A stretch of 8,611 bases of DNA from positions 1 through 8,611 of the forward strand of contig JAFAHH010000988.1 in the NCBI GenBank assembly GCA_019237355.1, written 5' to 3'. Numbering within the stretch: position 1 is the stretch's first letter; each line of letters starts with the position of its first letter. The stretch comes from Acetobacteraceae bacterium. Lineage in GTDB: Bacteria > Pseudomonadota > Alphaproteobacteria > Acetobacterales > Acetobacteraceae. The notes under the pieces were generated by a model that searched no databases, was not told the origin of the DNA, and saw nothing but the letters and a program-made list of their open reading frames with translations. Shown piece by piece: positions 1-6,499 of this stretch. The translations under genes were made by a program, and so were the position numbers.

Positions 1-63
1 CCTCGTCTCTCCCGTTGACTGACCGCCAACCTTAGTTCCACCTTTCCCAGAGAGGGCAAGACC

Positions 64-1143
64 ATGGGCAAGACATATCGGATTGCGGTCATCCCAGGGG
101 ATGGGATCGGCAAGGAGACCGTGCCTGAAGGCTTACGGGTGCTAGACTCGGCGTCGCGCCGCTTCGGCTTTAGTCTCGAGTTGGCGCATTATGATTGGTC
201 CTGCGAGACCTATCTCAAGACGGGCGCCATGATGCCCGGTGATGGCCTCGAGCGGCTGGCCGGGTCGGATAGCATTTTCCTGGGCGCCGTCGGCTGGCCG
301 GAGGTGCCGGATCACGTTTCCCTCTGGGGCTTGCTCATCCCGATCCGCCGTGGGTTCGACCAGTATGTTAACCTGCGGCCCTGCCGGCTTATGCCCGGGG
401 TGCGCACGCCGCTGGCGGGACGCACCGAAGCGGATATCGATTTCTATGTGGTGCGGGAAAATACGGAGGGCGAGTATTCAAGCTACGGGGGCCGGATGTT
501 CGAGGGCACCGACCGGGAGTTCGTGTCCCAGCAAAGCGTGTTCACGCGCACCGGGGTTGATAGGGTTTTGCGATACGCCTTTGAGCTGGCCAAAAGCCGG
601 CCTAAGAAGCACCTGACCTCGGCGACGAAATCGAATGGCATTACCATTACCATGCCGTACTGGGACGAGCGATTTGGCGCGGTCGCGGCCGAGTACCCCG
701 ATGTTCGAGCCGATCAGTTCCATATCGACATTCTCTGCGCCCATTTTGTGCAGCATCCAGACTGGTTCGATGTGGTGGTGGGGTCGAACCTGTTCGGCGA
801 TATCCTGAGCGACCTTGGCCCGGCCGTTGCCGGCTCCATTGGGATCGCGCCATCGGCGAATATAAACCCTGAGCGCAAATATCCGTCGATGTTTGAGCCG
901 GTACACGGCTCGGCGCCGGACATTGCTGGCCGGGGAATCTGTAACCCTATCGGCCAAATCTGGTCGGCGGCAATGATGCTTGAGCATTTGGGCGAGCAGG
1001 AGGCGGGGCGGGCGATTGTTCGCGCGATCGAAACCCTGCTGCGGGAAGGCGAGCCGCGGACGCGGGACATGGGTGGGCAAGCAGGCACGGCAGACGTTGG
1101 GCGGGCCCTGCGGAGATGGTCGCGAAGATCTAGTTGCGATTAG
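64..1143 (+). CDS. ttuC: Tartrate/D-malate dehydrogenase (TtuC/DmlA family), NAD-dependent beta-decarboxylating
   Basis: This is a 359-residue cytosolic enzyme of the isocitrate/isopropylmalate dehydrogenase superfamily. The family oxidises a 2-hydroxyacid with NAD+ and decarboxylates it with a divalent metal; TtuC/DmlA members use tartrate and/or D-malate. Visible motifs are the N-terminal GDGIGKE (12-18), the substrate arginines in LRP (R105) and VRE (R131), the family signature RENTEGEYSS (131-140) with Y138, the catalytic lysine in TSATKSNG (K189), and metal-binding aspartates D222, D246 and D250 in IDIL and NLFGDILSD. A further block, MFEPVHGSAPDIAG (276-289), lies in the dinucleotide site. 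The length matches E. coli DmlA (about 361), and from memory the whole chain aligns with it. ENTEGEYSS favours tartrate/D-malate over isopropylmalate dehydrogenase; tartrate and D-malate cannot be told apart here. The ATG is supported by AGAGGG at 51-56, seven bases upstream. The only plus-strand neighbour downstream is secD, beyond a 273-base gap, so it is probably transcribed separately from secDF. Confidence 0.92.
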   Translation: MGKTYRIAVIPGDGIGKETVPEGLRVLDSASRRFGFSLELAHYDWSCETYLKTGAMMPGDGLERLAGSDSIFLGAVGWPEVPDHVSLWGLLIPIRRGFDQYVNLRPCRLMPGVRTPLAGRTEADIDFYVVRENTEGEYSSYGGRMFEGTDREFVSQQSVFTRTGVDRVLRYAFELAKSRPKKHLTSATKSNGITITMPYWDERFGAVAAEYPDVRADQFHIDILCAHFVQHPDWFDVVVGSNLFGDILSDLGPAVAGSIGIAPSANINPERKYPSMFEPVHGSAPDIAGRGICNPIGQIWSAAMMLEHLGEQEAGRAIVRAIETLLREGEPRTRDMGGQAGTADVGRALRRWSRRSSCD

Positions 1144-1158
1144 CCGGAAAGGCAGGAA

Positions 1159-1219
1159 CTAGAGCAGATCGCGATCAGGTGGAATCGCCGAAGGCGATCC
1201 ACATCGCGTGAATCTGCTC
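1159..1219. repeat. Imperfect palindromic intergenic repeat (element 1)
   Basis: The outer arms GAGCAGAT (1162-1169) and ATCTGCTC (1212-1219) pair perfectly. At the centre ATCGCC (1184-1189) pairs with GGCGAT (1193-1198) around a GAA loop, and TGG (1180-1182) then pairs with CCA (1199-1201) across a one-base bulge at 1183. The middle of the arms pairs poorly. The element starts 15 bases after the dehydrogenase stop, and its left end CTAGAGCAG closely matches the start of the next palindrome. No T-run follows, so it looks like a palindromic repeat or mRNA-end stabilising structure, not a classical terminator. Membership in a known repeat family is inferred from general resemblance. Confidence 0.75.
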
Positions 1220-1230
1220 GCAAAACAAAG

Positions 1231-1265
1231 CTAGAGCGGTTCCACGTGAGTGGAAACCGCTCTAG
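1231..1265. repeat. Near-perfect palindromic intergenic repeat (element 2)
   Basis: The left arm is CTAGAGCGGTTCCAC (1231-1245) and the right arm is GTGGAAACCGCTCTAG (1250-1265). They are complementary apart from one extra base in the right arm, with a four-base GTGA loop. The 15-pair stem ends in CTAG on both sides. It is 11 bases after element 1 and shares its CTAGAGC start. The base run after it (GCCTCACCGG) has no T tract, which argues against an intrinsic terminator. It resembles mobile palindromic repeats of alphaproteobacterial intergenic DNA; that resemblance is from memory. Confidence 0.8.
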
Positions 1266-1416
1266 GCCTCACCGGCCACCCTCTATAGAGCGCACCAACG
1301 CCTGGGCGCGGAGGAATGCCCAAGACCTGCCGGGCTTGCGCCCCCCGCCCCTCCCCGCCATTCTCCGCCCCCATTTGGCCGTAGCCAACCCGGCCGACAC
1401 GGAGTAGCCCGGCGCG

Positions 1417-2991
1417 ATGATGTATTTCAGCCCCCTCAAGACCTGGCTCATTCTGGGCGCCATCGCCCTGGGGGCTCTGCTCTGTATTCCAAACGCCCTG
1501 CCCGCCCCCGCCTCCTGGGTGCCATGGCGCACCGTGCATCTCGGCCTCGATCTGCAGGGCGGGAGCTACCTGCTGCTCGAAGTCGATATGCGCGCGGTCA
1601 TCAAGGAGAGACTAGAGAGCTTGGTGGATGCTGTGCGCCAGGATCTACGGCCGAAGAACATCTTTTACCAAACCCTCGCGGCGCAGCCGGATCAGAACCG
1701 GGTGTTGCTGCGCGTGCGCGACCCAGCCCGGCTTGGGGACGCGCTGGACTCCTTGAAGCCCCTGGCGCAGCAAACCGGGCCCACAGGCCAGCCGGAGCTT
1801 CAGCTTGCCTCGAACCCCCAGGGCGAGATCATGCTCAACCTCTCCCAGCCGGAGCTGATCGCGCGCGCCAATGCAGCGGTGCAGCAATCGATCGAGATCG
1901 TTCGCCGCCGGGTGGATGAAAGCGGCGTCGCCGAGGCGCAAGTGACGAGGCAGGGCGAGAGCCGCGTGGTTGTCCAGCTACCGGGCATTAGTGATCCGAA
2001 CCGGATCAAGGAGCTGCTCGGCCGCACGGCGCACATGACATTCCAGCTGGTCGATGAGGGCGCCAACCCGGCGCTGCCGCCCCCGCCCGGGGTGGAGCTG
2101 TTGCCGATGGAGAATCAGCCCAATCAGAAGATCCCGGTGCGCCGCCGGGTGGATGTGGATGGGGCGGACCTGACCGACGCCAGGGCCGCGAACAACCCTC
2201 AGTCTGGGCAGTGGGTCGTTACATTTGCCTTCAACTCCGTGGGGGCCCGGCGCTTTGGCGATATAACCCGGGCCAATGTCGGCCACCGTTTCGCGATTGT
2301 GCTGGATAATAAAGTCATCAGCGCACCGGTGATCCGGGAGCCGATTACGGGCGGGCGCGGCGAGATCAGCGGCAATTTCACCGCGGCTTCGGCCAATGAT
2401 TTGGCCGTGCTGCTGCGGGCGGGCGCACTGCCGGCCCCGCTGACGGTGGTGGAGGAGCGCAGCGTCGGGCCGGAGCTTGGGGCCGATTCGATCCGCGCCG
2501 GGGCGATTTCGCTTGCGATCGGGTTCTTGCTTGTAATCGGCTTTATGGGAACCTTCTACGGCCTGTTCGGCTGGTTCGCGAACCTTGCCTTGGTGGTCAA
2601 CCTGATCCTGATGCTGGCCATTCTCTCCTTGTTGCAGGCCACGCTCACCTTGCCGGGGATGGCAGGAATCCTGCTGACCTTGGGCATGGCCGTGGATGCG
2701 AACATCCTGATCAACGAGCGGATCCGGGAGGAGCAGCGAGCGGGGCGCCCGCCGCTATCCGCGCTCGAGGCCGGTTTCAAACGAGCCTATTCCACTATTT
2801 TTGACAGCAACATGACCGCCTTCCTGGCCCACGTCATGCTGTTCGTGTTTGGCACGGGGCCAGTGCGAGGGTTTGCCGTGACAATAACAGTTGGCATCGC
2901 TACCAGCCTCTTTACCGCCTGGAGCCTCACTCGGCTGATGGTGTCCCGCTGGTATATCCGTACGCGCCCGCAACTTCTTCCGGTTGGATGA
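1417..2991 (+). CDS. secD: Protein translocase subunit SecD
   Basis: SecD is an inner-membrane, RND-like auxiliary subunit of the Sec translocon. With SecF it uses the proton gradient to help pull exported proteins across after SecA-driven insertion. The 524 residues show an N-terminal membrane segment (about 9-29), then GLDLQGG (43-49) opening the periplasmic region. The P1 head ends near LPGISDPNRIKELLG (188-202). The conserved GPELGADSI (351-359) leads into five more membrane segments (about 360-380, 384-404, 408-429, 460-482, 484-508). GMAVDANILINERIREE (423-439) holds D427, matching the conserved proton-pathway aspartate of SecD. The length suits alphaproteobacterial SecD, shorter than the 615 residues in E. 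coli. Two adjacent ATGs exist (1417, 1420). GGAG at 1401-1404 is 12 bases before the first, a long spacing but better than for the second. It is translated just ahead of secF, with a three-base gap. Confidence 0.98.
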   Translation: MMYFSPLKTWLILGAIALGALLCIPNALPAPASWVPWRTVHLGLDLQGGSYLLLEVDMRAVIKERLESLVDAVRQDLRPKNIFYQTLAAQPDQNRVLLRVRDPARLGDALDSLKPLAQQTGPTGQPELQLASNPQGEIMLNLSQPELIARANAAVQQSIEIVRRRVDESGVAEAQVTRQGESRVVVQLPGISDPNRIKELLGRTAHMTFQLVDEGANPALPPPPGVELLPMENQPNQKIPVRRRVDVDGADLTDARAANNPQSGQWVVTFAFNSVGARRFGDITRANVGHRFAIVLDNKVISAPVIREPITGGRGEISGNFTAASANDLAVLLRAGALPAPLTVVEERSVGPELGADSIRAGAISLAIGFLLVIGFMGTFYGLFGWFANLALVVNLILMLAILSLLQATLTLPGMAGILLTLGMAVDANILINERIREEQRAGRPPLSALEAGFKRAYSTIFDSNMTAFLAHVMLFVFGTGPVRGFAVTITVGIATSLFTAWSLTRLMVSRWYIRTRPQLLPVG

Positions 2992-2994
2992 CGC

Positions 2995-3960
2995 ATGTTG
3001 TTCCGCCCGCTTTTCCGCATCGTTCCCGACGGCACGCAGATCCAGTTCATGCGCGGCCGGATCATGGGCTTGGTTACGTCCGCGGTGCTCTCGACTGCGT
3101 CGATCGTGCTGTTCTTCTACCCGGGACTCAATCTCGGAATTGATTTTTCGGGGGGCATTATCATGGAGGTGCGCACGCCGGGGCCTGCCGATTTCGGCAA
3201 GCTGCGGGGGGCGCTGGCGGCGGGCCACGTTGGCGAACAGGGTGTGCAGCGTTTTGGCGATCCCGATCATGTGTTGATTCGGTTGCCAACCCAGCCCACA
3301 GAGGCTGCAACGCAGCAGGAGGTAAACCGGGTTCGGGAGGCGCTCGACCAAGCGATCCCCGGCTCGAGGGTGCTGCGCACCGACGCGGTTGGCGCTTCGG
3401 TATCGTCTGAACTGTTCCGGAACGGGCTGCTCGCGCTTGGGATCAGCTTGGTGATGATCCTCTTTTATATCTGGTTTCGCTTCGAGTGGCAATTTGCAGT
3501 GGGCGCGGTGGTGACACTGCTGCTGGACGTGACGAAGGCCGTCGGGTTCCTGGCCATCACGCGGATCGAGTTTGATCTGGTGATGGTGGCTGCCATCTTG
3601 ACCATCATCGGGTACTCCACGAATGACAAGGTGGTGGTCTATGACCGGGTGCGAGAGAATCTGCGCAAGTACAAAACCATGCCTTTGCGCCAGTTGATCG
3701 ATCTTTCGATCAACGAGACCTTGAACCGCACGCTCGGCACATCAATGACGGTGTTTTTAGCGAGCCTGCCGCTGGCATTGTTCGGGGGTCAGTCGATCTC
3801 AGGCTTCGCCTGGGTCATGCTGTTCGGGATCGTCGTTGGCACATCCTCATCGATTTTCATTGCAGCTCCGATTCTACTGTTTCTGGGCGAGAACCGGCTA
3901 CGGCGGGAGGCGACGGCTCCGAAGCCTGCCAAAGCCCCATCAGCCGCGGCCCGGCCTTGA
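2995..3960 (+). CDS. secF: Protein translocase subunit SecF
   Basis: SecF is the second half of the SecDF pump in the inner membrane and pairs one-to-one with SecD. The 321 residues show membrane segment 1 (about 22-42), then GLNLGIDFSGG (44-54) at the start of the periplasmic domain, and VGASVSSEL (132-140) just before segment 2. Segments follow at about 142-160, 166-188, 192-212, 247-265 and 270-296. The signature TIIGYSTNDKVVVYDRVREN (203-222) contains D211, matching a conserved SecF aspartate. SINETLNRTLGTSMT (238-252) is the other family block. The start ATG is three bases after the secD TGA; only a weak GGA at 2986-2988 precedes it, so translational coupling is likely. At 176-181 it reads LLDVTK where E. 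coli SecF has AHDV, losing a His that many SecF proteins keep. The tail (303-321) is rich in Ala, Pro, Lys and Arg and probably disordered. Confidence 0.98.
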   Translation: MLFRPLFRIVPDGTQIQFMRGRIMGLVTSAVLSTASIVLFFYPGLNLGIDFSGGIIMEVRTPGPADFGKLRGALAAGHVGEQGVQRFGDPDHVLIRLPTQPTEAATQQEVNRVREALDQAIPGSRVLRTDAVGASVSSELFRNGLLALGISLVMILFYIWFRFEWQFAVGAVVTLLLDVTKAVGFLAITRIEFDLVMVAAILTIIGYSTNDKVVVYDRVRENLRKYKTMPLRQLIDLSINETLNRTLGTSMTVFLASLPLALFGGQSISGFAWVMLFGIVVGTSSSIFIAAPILLFLGENRLRREATAPKPAKAPSAAARP

Positions 3961-4040
3961 AGGCGTGTTGAACCATCAGAGGCCAGGGCGTGCGCCGTTG
4001 CAGCCACCGTCAATCGGGCGTGGCACGATTCGATAGCGCG
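3961..4040. other. Convergent intergenic gap between secF and the symporter gene
   Basis: Eighty bases separate the stop codons of two genes that face each other. I see no GC-rich hairpin followed by a T-run on either strand, so termination here may be Rho-dependent or the transcripts may overlap. No small gene is supported. Confidence 0.6.
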
Positions 4041-5393
4041 TTAGTGATGCGCAAAGGCGGCAAGGTCAGCCTCCGGCGTCTCCGGGTTTTCGCTGCGCCC
4101 ACGGTAGGTCCAGTCGAGCAAAGTCACCGCAATTCCTGCAACGGCGAGGACGCCGCCGAAGAACTGGTACGCGATCTGCGGTGTCCACCCGGCCCTGAGC
4201 ATGTAGCCGGTGAAGATAGGGGCGAGGATGGCGACAGCGCGGCCGAAGCCGATCATCCAGCCGACGCCCGTGCCTCGGGCCACCGTCGGATATACGAACG
4301 GGCTGATGGCGTAGAAAGCAGCGACGCCGCCATTCGCGAACATTCCAACGAACAGCGATAGCGCCAACGCCACACCGATGTTGTGGATTTGATGTGCATA
4401 GAGGAGGTACGTGATCGCCCCGCCGAACAGGACCAGCGTGGTGACCAGCCGTGGCCGCATCCTCAGTGAAAGCCCGGCGAACAGCAGGGCGCCCGCGACA
4501 CCGCCCACCATGATGAGGACGCCGGTTCTGATGCCCAGGAGGGGGTCGCCGCTGGCGTCGGCCATCATCTTGGCTGTCCAGGTATTGGCGAAGTAAAAGG
4601 CCGCGATCAGGCCGGCGTATCCGAGCCATAGACAGAGCGTGCGATAAAGCGTCACGCCGCTGAAAAGTGATTTCCAAACGACTTGCATTTGGCGGCTTGC
4701 GAGGGCAGCGGGCAAGACGGCTGCCCGAGCATAACCGAGCCGGTCGGCGATCCTGTTGTATCGGTCGAGCGCCCCCTTGGGCCGCTTCTCGATCAGGTAC
4801 TCGATGGATTCGGGAAGCGCGAACATCACCAAGGCAAGCATGATCAACGTCAAGGCGGCGCCGAAAATGAAAGGCGCACGCCAGTCGAACGCCGAGAGGA
4901 GCGGGCCGATCACTGTACCGGCCAAGGCCGATCCGAGCGGCAGGCCGACACCGTAGATGCCCATCACGGTGCCGCGCCGTCGATCGGAGCTGTACTCCGA
5001 AACCAAAACGTTCACGCTGGAAATGATCGCGCCAATAAACAGCCCGGCAAAGGCGCGAAAGGCGATCAATAGGGGAACATTATCCGCAAAGGCCGAAAGG
5101 AGCATGCCCAGCGTAATCACCGCCAGACACACCATAATGTGCCGCCGGCGGCCGATCTGATCGGCAAGGGGTGAGATGAGTATGGCGCCGAGCGCCATGC
5201 CGAAGATTCCAGCGCTCAAAACATACCCGACCTCGACCGCGCTGAGCCCCCATGCCCTGGCTAGGCTAGGCACGACGAATGGCATCACGACCACTTCGTA
5301 CCCGTCGATCATAGTCAGGACAATGCAGATCACAACGATGCCGATCTGAGCCTTGCGCATCGGCTGTGTGAGTATGGCTTCGCGGAGGTCCAT
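4041..5393 (-). CDS. Aromatic acid:H+ symporter (AAHS family, major facilitator superfamily)
   Basis: This is a predicted 12-segment inner-membrane transporter of 450 residues that would bring an aromatic carboxylate into the cell with a proton. Diagnostic features are the first-segment motif TMIDGYEVVVMP (27-38), the 2-3 loop LADQIGRRR (76-84) typical of the superfamily, SEYSSDRRRGTVMG (132-145) near segment 5, and PESIEYL (194-200) before a long cytoplasmic loop (about 200-240). The PcaK/BenK/MhpT family usually has Asp-Gly-x-Asp in segment 1; here it is D30-G31-Y32-E33, a conservative change. I chose the ATG at 5393 because CGGAG lies seven bases upstream; a GTG at 5420 would add nine residues but lacks such a site. 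It is the last gene of the four-gene minus-strand cluster, 77 bases after the dioxygenase stop, which supports a role in uptake of that pathway's substrate. The exact substrate is unknown. Confidence 0.93.
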   Translation of the reverse strand: MDLREAILTQPMRKAQIGIVVICIVLTMIDGYEVVVMPFVVPSLARAWGLSAVEVGYVLSAGIFGMALGAILISPLADQIGRRRHIMVCLAVITLGMLLSAFADNVPLLIAFRAFAGLFIGAIISSVNVLVSEYSSDRRRGTVMGIYGVGLPLGSALAGTVIGPLLSAFDWRAPFIFGAALTLIMLALVMFALPESIEYLIEKRPKGALDRYNRIADRLGYARAAVLPAALASRQMQVVWKSLFSGVTLYRTLCLWLGYAGLIAAFYFANTWTAKMMADASGDPLLGIRTGVLIMVGGVAGALLFAGLSLRMRPRLVTTLVLFGGAITYLLYAHQIHNIGVALALSLFVGMFANGGVAAFYAISPFVYPTVARGTGVGWMIGFGRAVAILAPIFTGYMLRAGWTPQIAYQFFGGVLAVAGIAVTLLDWTYRGRSENPETPEADLAAFAHH

Positions 5394-5400
5394 TTTAATG

Positions 5401-5405
5401 CTCCG
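5401..5405 (-). promoter_or_regulatory. Ribosome binding site choosing the symporter start
   Basis: On the minus strand CGGAG lies seven bases before the ATG at 5393. This is near-ideal spacing and decides in favour of the shorter 450-residue product over the GTG at 5420. Confidence 0.75.
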
Positions 5406-5470
5406 TTTCCTCTGTATCACGACGTTCGTCTATGCGGCGACCGGAAGCCCGGCGCCGAGGCGTCGCGGGA

Positions 5471-6457
5471 TCATTCGCTCGCGATGACGGCGTCCAGCCA
5501 CGGGCAGTCAACAACGCGCATCGGTGCCCGCAGGCCCTTGGCAGCGGCGGAAAGCCGCATGTCGCGCAGACGCGCCCTCTGCTCCGGCGGCATGTAGAGC
5601 CGCTCGTGCCCCCAGAAGCTCGGCCCATCGAACGTCTCATGCGGCTGCCATGTGGCCGGGTCGATCACGCGGCCGCCCCAGCCATACTCGACGAAGAAGC
5701 CCGAAGGTGTATGGGAGTAATACGAAACCATATAATCGTTGGTGTGCCGCCCCAGCGTGTAGGCCACACGCCCTTCCTCGAGCTGGGCCAGGTCGTAGCC
5801 TTGGCCCACATCGTCCAAGCTGCACAGCTCCACCATGAAGTGATGCATGCCCTTTTTGCCGGAGCCGACCATGGCGAAGCTATGATGCCGGCCGTTGATG
5901 TGGAAAAAATACAGTTTGTACGGCTTCAGGCCGTAATCGCTGATGTGGAAACCAAGCAGGTCGCGGTAGAAGGGCAGCAACCAATCCACGTTCTCGACAT
6001 TGAGCACGGCATGCCCCATGCCGAGCGGTCCCGTTCGGAATCCCGAAATCGGCCGTCCCGGCTGAAACGGATCGGAGGCTATGGCGGGGCCATGAAATAC
6101 CTCCAGCCGGTTGCCCGCCGGGTCATTGAATAAGATCAGGTCAGCGACATGACGTTCATCGGCGAGGCGGCGCGACGCGCGCCGAACTTCTACCCGGTTC
6201 GCCTCCAGCCGCGCTGCGAGCGCCTCGAGCGCGGCTGCATCCTCCACCTCCCAGCCGAGGAAACCGAGGCCCTCGCCCTCATCCCCCGTGACGATCAAAC
6301 GCTGCTTCCGATCATCCATGCGAAACGCTTGCACCGCGCCGGCACGGTCCACGCGCTCCATCCCGAGCAAGCGGGTTGCATACGCGGTCCAATCCTCGAG
6401 CTTCGCCGAACGAACGCCGATATAGCCAAGCGCGGTCAGTTCCGATGTTGCTTGCAT
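5471..6457 (-). CDS. Type I extradiol ring-cleavage dioxygenase (BphC-like, two vicinal-oxygen-chelate domains)
   Basis: This 328-residue cytosolic Fe(II) enzyme is predicted to open a catechol ring next to the two hydroxyls with O2 (meta cleavage). The N-terminal domain (about 1-125) is the structural half; the C-terminal domain (about 143-265) carries the active site. The ligand triad is visible as H149 in LGMGHA, H206 in GMHHFMVE and E257 in FFVEYGW, matching His146, His210 and Glu260 of LB400 BphC. The second shell is also kept: H192 (RHHS), and H238, N240 and Y247 in RHTNDYMVSYY. A tail of about 65 residues after the last ligand, with FWGHERLYMPPEQRARLRDMR (281-301), makes it about 30 residues longer than LB400 BphC. 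AAGGA at 6465-6469 sits seven bases before the ATG. It lies 42 bases after the FAH-fold gene and 77 before the symporter, so co-transcription is likely. The substrate could be 2,3-dihydroxybiphenyl-like or a 3-substituted catechol from the upstream hydroxylase; motifs do not decide. Confidence 0.94.
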   Translation of the reverse strand: MQATSELTALGYIGVRSAKLEDWTAYATRLLGMERVDRAGAVQAFRMDDRKQRLIVTGDEGEGLGFLGWEVEDAAALEALAARLEANRVEVRRASRRLADERHVADLILFNDPAGNRLEVFHGPAIASDPFQPGRPISGFRTGPLGMGHAVLNVENVDWLLPFYRDLLGFHISDYGLKPYKLYFFHINGRHHSFAMVGSGKKGMHHFMVELCSLDDVGQGYDLAQLEEGRVAYTLGRHTNDYMVSYYSHTPSGFFVEYGWGGRVIDPATWQPHETFDGPSFWGHERLYMPPEQRARLRDMRLSAAAKGLRAPMRVVDCPWLDAVIASE

Positions 6458-6499
6458 AGTGCTTTCCTTTCAAAATTCGCTAGCTTCCTGGACGATGTG

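Larger units (their letters stand above)
1144..1416. other. Intergenic region between the dehydrogenase and secD
   Basis: This 273-base gap has no gene that I can support. It holds an imperfect palindrome (1159-1219), a near-perfect palindrome (1231-1265), a 10-base palindrome CTCTATAGAG (1281-1290), a C-rich tract (1341-1373) and the secD ribosome site GGAG (1401-1404). A promoter for secDF is expected here, but I see no convincing -35/-10 pair. No yajC reading frame lies in the gap, although yajC commonly precedes secD in proteobacteria. Confidence 0.7.

Noticed and set aside
15..20. TTGACT as a -35 box for the dehydrogenase
   Set aside because: No plausible -10 hexamer lies 16 to 18 bases downstream, and the sequence before it is cut off by the window edge.
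478..1080. A 200-codon minus-strand frame inside the dehydrogenase gene
   Set aside because: It is antisense to conserved catalytic blocks of the dehydrogenase and has no recognisable motif.
1231..1265. The strong palindrome read as an intrinsic terminator of the dehydrogenase
   Set aside because: The stem is good, but no T-run follows on either side. A palindromic repeat fits better.
1281..1290. CTCTATAGAG, a perfect 10-base palindrome before secD
   Set aside because: It is short enough to be chance and has no loop or paired copy; it is not a supported operator.
2755..3492. A 245-codon minus-strand frame across the secD-secF junction
   Set aside because: It lies opposite two clearly identified genes and its product is a low-complexity, charged sequence with no family match that I can see.
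5394..5420. A GTG start at 5420 for the symporter
   Set aside because: The ATG at 5393 has CGGAG at seven-base spacing, and the nine extra residues are not typical of the family start.
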